A DNA stretch of 64,000 nt. Source: Deltaproteobacteria bacterium (GTDB lineage Bacteria; Desulfobacterota; BSN033; UBA1163). Below are positions 15,066-23,755 of this stretch, one piece after another. The first letter of the stretch is position 1; each line of letters opens with the position of its first letter. The stretch lies in NCBI GenBank assembly GCA_016875255.1, contig VGRU01000001.1, positions 1 to 64,000 of the forward strand. Direction: 5' to 3'. Made by a program: the position numbers and the translations under genes. The notes beneath the pieces are model-generated. The model was not told the DNA's origin and did no database searches. It saw nothing but the letters and a program-made list of their open reading frames with translations.

Positions 15066-16248
15066 TGTATTTGTTTATATTCGTTAGAAAAAGATATCTC
15101 CTATAGACTTCCTGTAATATTCTTCTCAAGGGCTTCTTTCTTTCCATAAGTTCACTATAAAGCATTTTTAATAAAGATCTTGTTATTCCCAGAACAATAA
15201 CTGGCTTATTGATAATGATGCTTCCTATCCTGATGGGTTCCCAGAAAAGCCCGCGCGGCATTTCCCATAATATATTTAGGGGGGATGTATCTCTTTTTTC
15301 CAACCTTTCAATATCCCAATTATCGATTTTCTTAGGAATAGCCAAGTCAAATATTTGTTCAGGGTTGATTTTATCCTTCCCTTGTCTCAATTTTTTTATG
15401 GCAGGATTCTCAACAAGGGGAAGGATGCGACCCGTCTTAAGCGCTTGAAGAGCGGTTGTTGAAACGTGTTTCCCATCGTGAGGACCGAGATAATTCCCCT
15501 GCCCTGCCTGCCCCGGATGCCACACATGATAGAGAAACTCCTCCTGATGCCATACTTCCTTTTTACCTGCATTGATCAACCGAAATGTCATCTCATAAGG
15601 ACCACAAATGTGCCCAAGATAATCGATATGTTCATCCGCTCCACCAATATTGATAAGGTCCTCACGAAGCGCAGACATGCAGGCACCGTAATTCCGTGTG
15701 TGAAAGGGATCTTCTTTATCAAGTAAACCTGTTGTCTTGCCATTCTTCCAATTAATACACCCCTGACCAATCACCTCTTCAATCGAGGGGTAGTTAAAAG
15801 GATAAAATCTTTTATCGTTATTTCGGGCTTCATCCATATGGAGAACAATATTTGTATCTTCTTCAAATGATTTGATAATGCTCTCGATAAAGGTGGGGGC
15901 GACAATAGTATCGGAGTCACAAAAGGTAACGATCTTACCCCTTGCTAACAATATACCAATATTATACATGAGATGCTTATGGTAATATATGTTTTGGGGC
16001 ATATCCATAACGATCCACTGGTCCACAAGAGGTGTCTTACCCACATTATCACTCTCTTTAATTCCCACCTCTATCTCCGAAGAACGCCTGTCATAATACT
16101 CTATCCAGATTACTTCATATTCGTCCCTTGGGATGGTTTGATTGGCGAGATATCGAAGTATATGGAAACTCTCCCGGCATGACCAGTCAAGCAAAATAAT
16201 GCTTACCTTTGGGGAATAGACATTTTTATTAAAAGAAAGGATTTCCAT
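15052..16248 (-). CDS. Glycosyltransferase, family 2-like (GT-A fold)
   Basis: A 398-residue protein beginning with a GT-A type N-terminus (SPKVSIILLDWSCRES), then a clear DxD stretch ITFCDSDTIVAPTF-like (VTFCDSDTIVAP, about 110-121) for the metal-nucleotide sugar. GACMSALREDLINIGGADE (about 188-206) is the typical acceptor-proximal region followed by a LGHICGPYEMTFRL acidic motif. It probably adds one sugar of the O-chain in the cytoplasm. The long C-terminal third (about 290-398) has no recognised domain. It lies between the small Rossmann-like gene (overlapping) and another glycosyltransferase. Confidence 0.78.
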   Translation of the reverse strand: MEILSFNKNVYSPKVSIILLDWSCRESFHILRYLANQTIPRDEYEVIWIEYYDRRSSEIEVGIKESDNVGKTPLVDQWIVMDMPQNIYYHKHLMYNIGILLARGKIVTFCDSDTIVAPTFIESIIKSFEEDTNIVLHMDEARNNDKRFYPFNYPSIEEVIGQGCINWKNGKTTGLLDKEDPFHTRNYGACMSALREDLINIGGADEHIDYLGHICGPYEMTFRLINAGKKEVWHQEEFLYHVWHPGQAGQGNYLGPHDGKHVSTTALQALKTGRILPLVENPAIKKLRQGKDKINPEQIFDLAIPKKIDNWDIERLEKRDTSPLNILWEMPRGLFWEPIRIGSIIINKPVIVLGITRSLLKMLYSELMERKKPLRRILQEVYRRYLFLTNINKYNERY

Positions 16249-16288
16249 CCCAATTTTCCTTTCACCATTAATTAAGGTTTGATGAAAA

Positions 16289-17494
16289 TTAATTTTTTTT
16301 GCAATATTGGATCGTTCTATATAATCTAAGAAGTCTGGTCACGAACCAGTCAGTTACCCTTCGCACATAACGGGGAAGGTTGTAATATCTGTTAAAAGTC
16401 TTCCCAAGAATCCCCATCCATTTGTTAGTAAGCCGGAGAGTAAATTGGTTAGATTGGATCACCCTAACAAGTCTGAGAACAAATCTCTTCTTGGTAGGAT
16501 CTGGAATACCATTCAATCGACTTATTGCCTCACGAATATCGTCATAAATAAAAAGCTCATAATAGGAGGCATATCTTTTAACCAAGGATTCACATTTTTT
16601 TAGACTCTCCTTATGTATATTGGGTATCACGATGGCTGCCGTGACAGTCTCTGGCTTCTTTAAATTATCCTTTCCCACCTTTATCTTCTTTACAAAATCT
16701 TTCTTTCTATAACCATATGGATCTTTAATATTATTCAACAAGACTTGCGATGTTACTTGCTTCCTTTCAAAATAGCTTTTCTCAATTAAACAAGCCAACT
16801 TCATCGCGTCTTGTTTCCGAGCCTCAAATTTTTCATCAAAAATGCGATTATCAGATTCTATGATTTCTTTATTGGAAAGATTAATGTCACCATTTTCAAC
16901 TTTGAAAACTTGACTAATAGGCGTTTGATAGCTACGAATCTTTTGGTCGTGCTCAAAGACTACATCAGCCAGATAAAGGATCCTTCTATGCCCAAGATAA
17001 GCGAGCATCTGATACGTGTCATAGATATGGTCGTCAATCCTATATTTTCGGTACTCTTCGGGGCAAATTCCTATCTTCAGACATGCCCTTCTGGATAGAA
17101 TGGGAAAGGTGCAGAGACTTTCCCGGAACAATAGGTCGTTAACATGAATCAGGGCGATGTCATCCGAATAGGTGGAATAAACGGCTGAAATTGTCTTATC
17201 CCAGCCTTTCGTCCGGATGATGACATCATCATTAATCAATATCAAATACCGCCCTGATGAGGCCTCAAAACAGGCCCTGTTCAGTGAGCCCATGTTTGAA
17301 CCCTTCGGAAAAACCACCTTCTTGATAGAAAGCCTTTCATCCGAAATGTTTTGGCTTTCCCAATCATCATCATCCAAACATAAAATAACCTCAATCTCTT
17401 CAATGAAATATGCAGTATCCAGGATGCTCTCAAAGAACCTCTTGACCAATTGAGGTCGACCTCTCGTCGGAATTAGAAAAGAGAATTTATACAT
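16289..17494 (-). CDS. Glycosyltransferase, family 2-like
   Basis: A 401-residue protein with a GT-A N-terminal half: FSFLIPTRGRPQLVKRFF at the start, ILCLDDDDWES (about 37-47) and LILINDDVIIRT (about 88-99) supplying the nucleotide-sugar acidic residues, and LNRACFEASSGRYL between them. The C-terminal half (about 230-401) is basic, with an IYDDIREAISRLNG segment, and is not recognised. It is located 15 bases downstream of the Wzt-like gene, so likely in the O-antigen export operon and acting on the same polysaccharide. Confidence 0.75.
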   Translation of the reverse strand: MYKFSFLIPTRGRPQLVKRFFESILDTAYFIEEIEVILCLDDDDWESQNISDERLSIKKVVFPKGSNMGSLNRACFEASSGRYLILINDDVIIRTKGWDKTISAVYSTYSDDIALIHVNDLLFRESLCTFPILSRRACLKIGICPEEYRKYRIDDHIYDTYQMLAYLGHRRILYLADVVFEHDQKIRSYQTPISQVFKVENGDINLSNKEIIESDNRIFDEKFEARKQDAMKLACLIEKSYFERKQVTSQVLLNNIKDPYGYRKKDFVKKIKVGKDNLKKPETVTAAIVIPNIHKESLKKCESLVKRYASYYELFIYDDIREAISRLNGIPDPTKKRFVLRLVRVIQSNQFTLRLTNKWMGILGKTFNRYYNLPRYVRRVTDWFVTRLLRLYRTIQYCKKN

Positions 17495-17508
17495 TTAACT
17501 ATATACCT

Positions 17509-18267
17509 CTACCCAATTTTGTTCATCTCTTTCTTGTATCTCTCCGTCACCATCCTCGGCTCTCCTTCGGCAATCACTTGTCCATGACGGAGCCAAAGGG
17601 CTCTGTTACAAATTTCTTCAATATCCTTAAGATTATGGGAAACAAAGACAGTTGTAATTCCCCCTTTGATCAGTTTTAAGATAACCTCTTTCGATTTTTT
17701 CTGGAATCTCTCATCTCCCACAGAAAGAACTTCATCGACAATTAAAATCTTTGGGTCCGTATGGATGGCGACTGAGAAAGCCAACCTGAGATACATCCCG
17801 CTGGAATATGTTCTTACAGGGAGGTCAATAAATTCCTCCAATTCAGAGAAACGGATGATCGTATCCATCTTACGGAGGACATCCAGCTTTGTCATCCCAA
17901 GAAGAATGCCGTTTAAAATGATATTCTCTCGACCCGTGAGATCTTGATGGAAACCTGCCCCAAGCTCCAACAGCGGGGTAACTCGTCCCAAAACCGTCAC
18001 TCTCCCCTTTGATGGCAAAATGGTACCGAGTATGATGGAAAGGAGGGTACTCTTCCCTGCTCCATTTTGACCGATGATTCCAATACACTCCCCCTTTTTA
18101 ATCTTGAGGGTAAGGTCCCTGATAGCATAGAAATCGCTATTTACATGATTGCGCTTTTTGTAGATTAACTTATAGAAATTAACCATAAATTCCTTGAATC
18201 CTGGTCTATCCTTTTTCGCCGGATATTTTTTCCAAATATGTTCCAAATCAATGACAAAATGATTCAT
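17509..18267 (-). CDS. wzt: O-antigen/teichoic-type ABC exporter ATP-binding protein (Wzt/TagH/KpsT-like)
   Basis: A 252-residue ABC ATPase. Walker A GQNGAGKST (about 63-71), Q-loop region, signature YSSGMYLRLAFS (about 145-156) and Walker B ILIVDEVLSVGD (about 165-176) are all present, and FHQDLTGRENIILNG is characteristic of polysaccharide exporters. It pairs with the permease gene with which it overlaps by 4 bases. At 252 residues it lacks the C-terminal carbohydrate-binding domain found in long Wzt proteins that recognise the capped chain end, so chain-end recognition here must be different or absent. Confidence 0.92.
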   Translation of the reverse strand: MNHFVIDLEHIWKKYPAKKDRPGFKEFMVNFYKLIYKKRNHVNSDFYAIRDLTLKIKKGECIGIIGQNGAGKSTLLSIILGTILPSKGRVTVLGRVTPLLELGAGFHQDLTGRENIILNGILLGMTKLDVLRKMDTIIRFSELEEFIDLPVRTYSSGMYLRLAFSVAIHTDPKILIVDEVLSVGDERFQKKSKEVILKLIKGGITTVFVSHNLKDIEEICNRALWLRHGQVIAEGEPRMVTERYKKEMNKIG

Positions 18268-19043
18268 ACTACTTCATCAATCCTCTTGCTTAATCTTCGG
18301 AATATGGCAAGTCCTAAAAATAATATGGATATCGAACCCAATAAAGCAATGCCAATCCAATTCCAATAAATCTTATTAGACATAAATAATTCTCGCCATG
18401 AAGACATGAGAGATGCCAGTGGATTTAAATACAAAAATAAAGTTCGGTAGATTTCCGGAATATTGTCAAATTTGTAAACGATAGGGGTAATCCAAAAAAG
18501 CACCTGTAAAAGGAACCCGACAATAAACTGGAAATCCATGAAATAAACATTGATCACCGATACGGCGAGAGAGAGACCGATGGTGATCATAAATTGAATA
18601 ATAAGAAGGATTGGGATCCCGGTTAGCCAAATGATATCAACATGTTTTCCATAAACATATACCAGAATTATAATAATCGGTAAAGAAAATACAAAATGGA
18701 TGCCTTGAGATAAAACGCTTGCTATGAGAAGATAGTGTTTGGGGAATGGAAATTTTTTTATAAGGCTTTTGTTTGAGATCAAAGATACAGTGGATGCACT
18801 CACGGAAGTAGAAAACCATGTCCATGGAAACAATGCAGAGAGGATGAAGAGAGGAAAGTTAGGGATATGAACTCCTAATATGATATTGAAGGCAATATAG
18901 AATACAAAGGCGAGGAGGAGGGGATTAAGGAGTGACCAAAATATGCCGAGAGATGTTCTTTTATATTGAAGGATTATCTCCTTTCGGGTGAGTATCCAGA
19001 GAAGATCTATTTCCCTTTGAAGTTTTGTCCGATCAATTTTCAT
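18264..19043 (-). CDS. wzm: O-antigen ABC exporter permease (Wzm-like)
   Basis: A 259-residue ABC-2 type membrane protein with an N-terminal cytoplasmic helix (REIDLLWILTRKEIILQYKRT) typical of Wzm/TagG, followed by about six hydrophobic segments (for example about 28-52, 58-84, 105-133, 138-165, 170-190, 225-247). The SLLNPLLLAFVFYIAF and LNPLASLMSSWRELF motifs are common in this family. With Wzt it exports an undecaprenol-linked polysaccharide from cytoplasm to periplasm. ATG at 19043 is chosen; a TTG at 19046 directly before it is the other option. Confidence 0.9.
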   Translation of the reverse strand: MKIDRTKLQREIDLLWILTRKEIILQYKRTSLGIFWSLLNPLLLAFVFYIAFNIILGVHIPNFPLFILSALFPWTWFSTSVSASTVSLISNKSLIKKFPFPKHYLLIASVLSQGIHFVFSLPIIIILVYVYGKHVDIIWLTGIPILLIIQFMITIGLSLAVSVINVYFMDFQFIVGFLLQVLFWITPIVYKFDNIPEIYRTLFLYLNPLASLMSSWRELFMSNKIYWNWIGIALLGSISILFLGLAIFRRLSKRIDEVV

Positions 19044-19101
19044 CAAAAACCTTTCTACTTATTGGCCATTCCCCCTCGGAATGCCATGACACGAATATCT
19101 T

Positions 19102-19740
19102 TCATTTTGACGCTAAAATGAACACACACATCCCTAAAAACGGTATTTTCTTTGAAAGAAATTCTGAATGGATAACGGGGAAATCCACCGCTCTATAGAG
19201 CCGGATCTCAAACCCATTTTCTTTTAAAATAGCCTTCCAGCGCCAAGGGGTAAATGTATTGATATGTAAAGGATTGAGACGTAACACTTTTGAGACAATG
19301 ATATCATACCAATTGGGAACGGTCACAATAATATTTCCTCCTCTTTTTAGGATCCTGTGTGTTTCCTTAAGGAGCCCGGGGAGGTCCGACACATGTTCGA
19401 GGACATCCAGACATAAACAGACATCAAAATGTTCATCCGGAAAGTGAAAGGATTCCAGTTTACCGCAGTGAAGAAAAACATGGGAGGGGTTCCCGATTCT
19501 CTTTTTTGCAAATTCGATTTCAGGCTGGCTGATATCAACCCCGACCAAAGTATGGAAACGGTCTTTAAGCCTAACGGTGAATTCCCCGATCCCGCATCCC
19601 ACATCAATTAAAGCCTCTCCTTGCTGAACATACTTTAAAACATGCGTCATCTTCTTGTGCATCAGATGACGGGGGTTGTCGTAAGTGGAGATGATTTCAT
19701 TAAACAATGTATCATTAAGAATTTTTTTCTCTGACTTCAT
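19102..19740 (-). CDS. Class I SAM-dependent methyltransferase
   Basis: A 212-residue methyltransferase. LIDVGCGIGEFTVRL (about 39-53) is motif I for SAM, VGVDISQPEIEFAKKR (about 60-76) motif post I, and VCLCLDVLEHV (about 103-113) with LKETHRILKRGGNIIVTVPN the later motifs. Ubiquinone/UbiE-type fold (Methyltransf_11). In this setting it may methylate a sugar, for instance to cap the chain exported by the adjacent Wzm/Wzt, but small-molecule targets are equally possible. It is the first gene of the leftward operon; 832 bases without a gene lie upstream. Confidence 0.82.
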   Translation of the reverse strand: MKSEKKILNDTLFNEIISTYDNPRHLMHKKMTHVLKYVQQGEALIDVGCGIGEFTVRLKDRFHTLVGVDISQPEIEFAKKRIGNPSHVFLHCGKLESFHFPDEHFDVCLCLDVLEHVSDLPGLLKETHRILKRGGNIIVTVPNWYDIIVSKVLRLNPLHINTFTPWRWKAILKENGFEIRLYRAVDFPVIHSEFLSKKIPFLGMCVFILASK

Positions 19741-20572
19741 GTTAAATCCAATCCGTATAAGGAACTACGCCTCGTCCGGGATTTCGCCCGGAAGAGGTGG
19801 CCCCTTGGGGGCAGTCTTAAAATAATCCTTATTAACTTCCCCCTTTGTAAAAGGGGGATTGAGGGGGATTTTAACAAGTCTCAAATCCCCCCCTGCCTAC
19901 CGGCAGGCAGGCTCGCCCCCCCTTTGCTAAAGGGGGGTAATTCTGTTGGGAAGATATCGACAATCTTTTGTCGATGTTGTTGCGCTAAGCGCCTAATTTC
20001 CTCAATATTAAGATAGGAATCGTAACAGCCTGGTGGCTCTATTTTTCTCCTTCATTTTCCTTGAGGCCCCATTTGGGGTTAAAAATCCCTTTTTTATCAG
20101 CAAATTGAAGGCCAATCTTTAGAGCTAAAAAAAGATTTTTTAAGTTCTTGGATTTAATAAAGAATTATGTTTTTTGTTGTCTCATTTGAACGATTTCATA
20201 TCCCCAAAAATTGCCAACAAAAGATTACAGTTTTTTTATAAACTCAGGCAAATATTATCCAACCACTTGCTTTTATTATCTTTTTCTCAATTTATGTAAA
20301 AGTTTACAATTCATCGAATTGATTACACCTCTTCACTTCTTGCAAGGCACCCAAAAGCCCTTAAAGTCTATCTTGATCAAGCCAATTTAAACATATAAGG
20401 GCTTCCTTTATAGAAATTAAGGAACCTATCACCCCCCTGACAATAGTTCCTTAAATATCAGAGCATAGATTCTTCAAAAATTTTAATAGAAAATAGGGAC
20501 AGCGGCCATTTCTTTACCGCTCATTTTGCTGCTTTTATCCTTAATCTCTATCTTGAGCTTGTTCAAAAAACG
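19741..20572. other. Long AT-rich intergenic region
   Basis: No ORF with a plausible start and ribosome-binding site is seen in 832 bases. The left part holds the dyad repeat listed separately (19837-19940). The right part (about 20080-20520) is AT-rich with inverted pairs, including TTAAGGAACCTAT / ATAGTTCCTTAA (20417-20454) and AAGCCCTTA / ATAAGGGCTT (about 20351-20407). A promoter for the Wzm/Wzt operon is expected here but I could not pick a convincing one. Confidence 0.45.
19837..19940. repeat. C-run/G-run double dyad carrying a CTGCCTACCGGCAGGCAG palindrome
   Basis: Two dyads of the CCCCCTTTGTAAAAGGGGG type flank a short palindrome CTGCCTACCGGCAGGCAG (19893-19910). The palindrome interrupts the C run of the second dyad, which suggests it inserted into the repeat. 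The same combination is at 1-46, and the palindrome alone sits in another repeat family at about 25820-25842. Confidence 0.6.
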
Positions 20573-20962
20573 CTACGAACGTTTTAGATCATCCAGTATT
20601 GTTCCTATTGCTCTTGCCATTTCCGGAATGTGTTCCGAGCAAACCACAAAAACAGCCTCAGCATCAACATCAAAATAGTGATGGGCGATAATATCCCTCA
20701 TCCCTTTCGCCTTCTTCCAGTCAATCTCAGGATACTTCACAAGAAGCTTCGCACCGGTCAGTTTGTCGACCTGTTTTAATGCCTCCCCTATGGTAATCAG
20801 CTGCATGCATTTGCTGTCCAGTTTCTCGATACCCTCATCATCTTTGAGAAAATCGTCACTTGTTTTTATCGTTCGAAATCTCTTGGTAATCTGTTCCAAT
20901 GACCAGATAATGTTAGCAAAGATTCCTACTATTAATCCCTTATCATGCATAAATGACGTCAT
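20573..20962 (-). CDS. hepT: HepT-like ribonuclease toxin (DUF86)
   Basis: An all-helical HEPN protein of about 129 residues. The HEPN catalytic motif R-x(4)-H is visible as RDIIAHHYF (about 95-103), and the surrounding GMRDIIAHHYFDVD is classic DUF86. HepT cleaves RNA and is neutralised when MntA adds AMP to a Tyr close to the RX4H motif; the Tyr in HHYF is retained. It overlaps the mntA gene upstream. ATG at 20962 is chosen; ATG 20950 is possible. Together a type VII-like toxin-antitoxin pair inserted between two polysaccharide blocks. Confidence 0.88.
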   Translation of the reverse strand: MTSFMHDKGLIVGIFANIIWSLEQITKRFRTIKTSDDFLKDDEGIEKLDSKCMQLITIGEALKQVDKLTGAKLLVKYPEIDWKKAKGMRDIIAHHYFDVDAEAVFVVCSEHIPEMARAIGTILDDLKRS

Positions 20963-21239
20963 GCTCAATTCTTTTTCTAAGTGTCTCGTTCATCTTTTCT
21001 CGCAGCCGGACTATATCGACGCGCCTACCGAAAGTCTCTTCAATAGCCTGTTTTACGCCGATAAGATAAAAGAGGTCGGGTTTTTCGAGATCGACTACAA
21101 TATCAATATCACTGTCCTCATCGACATCGCCTCTGGCCCAGGAACCAAAGACCCCTATTTTTTTTACTTTGTACTCTTTCTTGAAATAATCTTTCTGTTC
21201 TCGTAAAAAAGCCAATATTTGGCTCGCAGTATAGTTCAT
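20943..21239 (-). CDS. mntA: MntA-like minimal nucleotidyltransferase antitoxin
   Basis: A protein of about 98 residues with the minimal nucleotidyltransferase motif GSWARGDVDEDSDIDIVVD (about 29-47), i.e. GS-x10-12-DxD. It transfers AMP to its partner HepT, inactivating it. ATG at 21239 is selected because a AAGAGGGAG ribosome-binding site lies just before it and the homologous start MNYTASQILAFL is common; the upstream frame start at 21305 would add 22 unlikely residues. It is the first gene of the pair and overlaps hepT. Confidence 0.87.
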   Translation of the reverse strand: MNYTASQILAFLREQKDYFKKEYKVKKIGVFGSWARGDVDEDSDIDIVVDLEKPDLFYLIGVKQAIEETFGRRVDIVRLREKMNETLRKRIEHDVIYA

Positions 21240-21492
21240 CTCCCTCTTTCCCTCTCTTGTATCAACTGACCGACAAAAAGGAGGATGGGTCTTGATTCTT
21301 GACACAATTCATCTTTGGACTGACACTTAAGCTTATCCTGGACTTCCGAGACGACTAAACCATTCTAATCAGGAGTGATGTCATTTTTACTCCTGTGCAA
21401 TTTACAATGGTGTTTCTACTAAACTATTTCTCAAAAGTCAATAAAATCTTAGGGTGGTGTCAATTTTTGCCTTTATTTTCTTAATCATTGTC

Positions 21493-22182
21493 TCACTCAT
21501 TTGGCTTTCTCCCTGCCATATAACAGTAACCCGAAAACAATTTAAGGGGCTTTATTTTTGCAAGAATCATCTCCATTTGAGAGGTAATTTGATAGGTCAT
21601 TCTCCCCAAACCATAGATGGTCATTCCATGCCTGGTTATCTTAAACTCTCTGACTCCAGATTCTTCAAAATATTTTCTAAGATTCCCTTCTCGAATTCTA
21701 TAGAACCCCTTCTCGATTTTCCAGTTTCGGTAAATGAAAGCCATGATATAAGTGAGTGGGCATAATCCGTTATTCTCTCCCCCAAAACCTATATAGCCTC
21801 CGCTCTTTAGAATTCGGGTAGCCTCTGAAACGCCTTTTTGAATATCATTCAAATGGTGAAGGATGCCAAATCCATATACGATGTCAAAGGTATGATCCTT
21901 GAAAGGAAGATATTCCATATCGGCAACAACGCCCTGTCCTCCCCGCCGAAAAAGTGAGCGAATATTTTCGAAAGATATATCTATCCCAACAGAGGGGCCA
22001 AAAATGTCCCCTTGCCCTCCTTTCCCACATCCGCAATTGAGGCTTAATTTGGCCTTTTGAACTGGAAATAATTCTTTCAGCCGTTGGATATGGGTGCGGG
22101 TGCTTGTATTGATAATCTCATCTTCTTCTAATGGGGTTTTATGATCATACCATCTTTGTTGAGTTATTTTTTGCCTATCCAT
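21493..22182 (-). CDS. Class I SAM-dependent methyltransferase
   Basis: A 229-residue methyltransferase of the Methyltransf_11 type. LSLNCGCGKGGQGD (about 47-60) is a variant motif I, VGIDISFENIRSLF the acidic post-I strand, and FDIVYGFGILHHL (about 98-110) motif II, followed by SEATRILKSGGYIGFGG. AGGAAAG lies just before ATG 22182. It is next to a PssE-like half of a glycosyltransferase; a glycan or lipid target is possible. The C-terminal segment with MEMILAKIKPLKLF may contact the membrane. Confidence 0.78.
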   Translation of the reverse strand: MDRQKITQQRWYDHKTPLEEDEIINTSTRTHIQRLKELFPVQKAKLSLNCGCGKGGQGDIFGPSVGIDISFENIRSLFRRGGQGVVADMEYLPFKDHTFDIVYGFGILHHLNDIQKGVSEATRILKSGGYIGFGGENNGLCPLTYIMAFIYRNWKIEKGFYRIREGNLRKYFEESGVREFKITRHGMTIYGLGRMTYQITSQMEMILAKIKPLKLFSGYCYMAGRKPNE

Positions 22183-22205
22183 CTTTCCTATCTCGTAGGC
22201 CCCTC

Positions 22206-22697
22206 CTAATTTTGATCTTCAATGAAGGCATGTATAGCCCTGATGAGATTGACCTTCCCAACATTAGTCCCCGGAACGGGCTTTTCCCTTCTCGTCAGAA
22301 CCTCAGTGATTTTGGCCTCTAATTGCTCTTCTTCATAGACGATAAAGATGTGATCATCCTTTCGCTCCTCTATGGCTTGGGCAATCTCCATCTGGTGGTC
22401 CGTCCCATGCTCCCCGTACTTCTTCCTCCTCGGAAAGATAAGCAGAGGGATTCCATACTCTTTACAGAGAATGATCGTTCCAATCCCCGCATGGGAAATC
22501 ACGAGTTCGGACGTCTTAATGTATTCCATGGCTGCGCTGATCGGCACAAAATCGAAATGCTTTGTGTGTTGAGGACGATATCCTGAATAACCCTTCTGGA
22601 TCAGGATATCATAGGAGGTATGGGAAGCAATTTCATCGGCTTTTTTGATGAGTCGATCAAACCCCTGAAAATGATTGCCGACGGTGACAAAGATCAT
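22206..22697 (-). CDS. Glycosyltransferase catalytic half, PssE/Alg13-like (GT28 C-terminal domain)
   Basis: A 163-residue protein matching the GT28 C-terminal (UDP-GlcNAc/GlcA-binding) domain as a stand-alone subunit. MIFVTVGNHFQGFDRL at the start is typical of Alg13/PssE (usually VTVGTT), ELVISHAGIGTI (about 66-77) is the donor-binding glycine loop, and PRRKKYGEHGTDHQMEIA the conserved donor motif. It needs the membrane anchor subunit PssD/Alg14, encoded at 23165-23620, to work on a lipid-linked acceptor. The two genes are normally adjacent; here 467 bases of repeats and a terminator-like hairpin lie between them. Confidence 0.85.
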   Translation of the reverse strand: MIFVTVGNHFQGFDRLIKKADEIASHTSYDILIQKGYSGYRPQHTKHFDFVPISAAMEYIKTSELVISHAGIGTIILCKEYGIPLLIFPRRKKYGEHGTDHQMEIAQAIEERKDDHIFIVYEEEQLEAKITEVLTRREKPVPGTNVGKVNLIRAIHAFIEDQN

Positions 22698-22718
22698 AGG
22701 AGGCCTTTTTTTATATTA

Positions 22719-22944
22719 GTTAGATGACAACGTCCAGGACATCGTGGACAGAAATAATGTTCACCACATCGTGGATTCGGAACTTTGAGACTATGGATCG
22801 AGTGATTCCGTGCCTCAAATCGAATGGCTACTGGCGCTTAAAAGTTAAATTCTTGGACCTGGGTTCCAAGATTATCAAAAAGCTTCTGTCCACGATGTCC
22901 TGAATGTAAAATTTGTCCACGATGTCTTGAACGTTATCAGTTAG
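22719..22944. mobile_element. Long inverted-repeat element with paired GGACATCGTGGACA motifs
   Basis: The left arm starts AACGTCCAGGACATCGTGGACAG (22729 onward) and continues AATAATGTTCACCACATCGTGG; the right arm, read on the opposite strand, starts AACGTTCAAGACATCGTGGACA and continues with a second ACATTCAGGACATCGTGG. Each arm thus carries two copies of the same motif, about 50 bases per arm, around a 100-base centre. There is no ORF. It lies between the PssD-like and PssE-like genes. Confidence 0.6.
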
Positions 22945-22955
22945 AAAGTAAAGAA

Positions 22956-22974
22956 CCCCGCCCACAGGGCGGGG
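22956..22974. terminator. Strong GC-rich hairpin, likely bidirectional terminator
   Basis: CCCCGCCC and GGGCGGGG pair across a three-base loop (ACA). On the minus strand the stem is followed by TTCTTT, on the plus strand by CTTTAAAA, so it could stop transcription in either direction. It lies downstream of the PssD-like gene on its own strand, which would separate it from the PssE-like gene. Confidence 0.65.
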
Positions 22975-23004
22975 CTTTAAAACCTAAATTCTAAATCCAA
23001 AACC

Positions 23005-23084
23005 GAGATCCCGAAACAAGTTCGGGATGACAAAAAGACCAGAACCAAACCCTCTTGTCATGCTGAACTTGATTCAGCATCTGG
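23005..23084. repeat. Inverted pair of REP-like hairpins
   Basis: GAGATCCCGAAAC..GTTCGGGATGACA (23005-23032) and TGTCATGCTGAAC..GATTCAGCATCTGG (23056-23084) face each other with their GACA ends inward. The arms differ between copies (CCCGAA/TTCGGG and GCTGAA/TTCAGC) but pairing is kept. Related hairpins are at 6352-6448, 29914-29979, 42649-42676 and 43032-43058. Confidence 0.7.
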
Positions 23085-23164
23085 TTGGCTTTTTTCTGCT
23101 TTCAGCAGACGCATCTTTCATCCCCGTCCACAGGAAGGGGTTTTCAGATGCGATTTTAATAAAG

Positions 23165-23620
23165 TCATATCAATCCGCCCATATATTTTGCTTTAGGGCC
23201 ATATTGTTTGAGAAGGGGTTCCCACTGCACTAAGAATAAATCAGTAATCGGATAAACGCATCTTCCGGTCAGAGAGGGCCGATAGACCTGGGCGCTGCAT
23301 TCGAGATAGATCAATTTGGCGCCAAAGAGGAGTTTCCCAAAGTAGAAAGCAGGGGCGGCTATTTCAGATCCCGTAGAAAAGAGGATGTACGGTCTTTCCC
23401 TTAAAAGGATCATAAATGTTTTTACGACCCCCTTTATAAAAGCCAACGGACCTCTGAAGATGTTTTCCACATAATAGGCGTCTTCCCGGTTCATCGTGGT
23501 CACCTCTCGATAGGTCACCAGAAATTTCGGATAGCCTTCGAAGGCCTCCCATAATTGAAGCATCTCAGTATAATGTCCACCCGCGGAACAGATAAGTCCG
23601 ATCTTTTTCTTCTTTTTCAT
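23165..23620 (-). CDS. Glycosyltransferase membrane/acceptor half, PssD/Alg14-like
   Basis: A protein of about 151 residues starting MKKKKKIGLICSAGGHYTEM, the typical Alg14/PssD beginning with a glycine loop SAGGHYTEM. The central part (FIKGVVKTFMILLRERPYILFSTG) includes an amphipathic membrane-binding helix and the STGSEIAAPAFYF motif that docks the catalytic subunit; YPITDLFLVQWEPLL near the C-terminus is also conserved. ATG 23620 is chosen because the longer frame to 23725 reads through a dispersed repeat (23643-23692). With the PssE-like protein it should form an active membrane glycosyltransferase. Confidence 0.82.
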   Translation of the reverse strand: MKKKKKIGLICSAGGHYTEMLQLWEAFEGYPKFLVTYREVTTMNREDAYYVENIFRGPLAFIKGVVKTFMILLRERPYILFSTGSEIAAPAFYFGKLLFGAKLIYLECSAQVYRPSLTGRCVYPITDLFLVQWEPLLKQYGPKAKYMGGLI

Positions 23621-23642
23621 TAAATTGCCTAATAAATAACTC

Positions 23643-23692
23643 TCAAATCCCCCCATCCCCCCTTTGCTAAAGGGGGGTAAGTGGGGGTCTCC
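23643..23692. repeat. C-run/G-run dyad repeat
   Basis: CCCCCCATCCCCCCTTTGC and AAAGGGGGGTAAGTGGGGG form an offset dyad with multiple possible pairings. It sits right upstream of the PssD-like start and creates a false N-terminal extension of that ORF (GDPHLPPFSKGGMGG). Confidence 0.65.
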
Positions 23693-23755
23693 AATTTTCA
23701 TGGTTCGATGGTGAGGCTTCACCATGAAGGATTACTGGAAATTTACTTAGTTCTT

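Noticed and set aside
19741..20572. Possible tRNA or small RNA in the long AT-rich gap
   Set aside because: No T-arm or acceptor-stem pattern and no clear promoter-terminator pair could be identified by eye.
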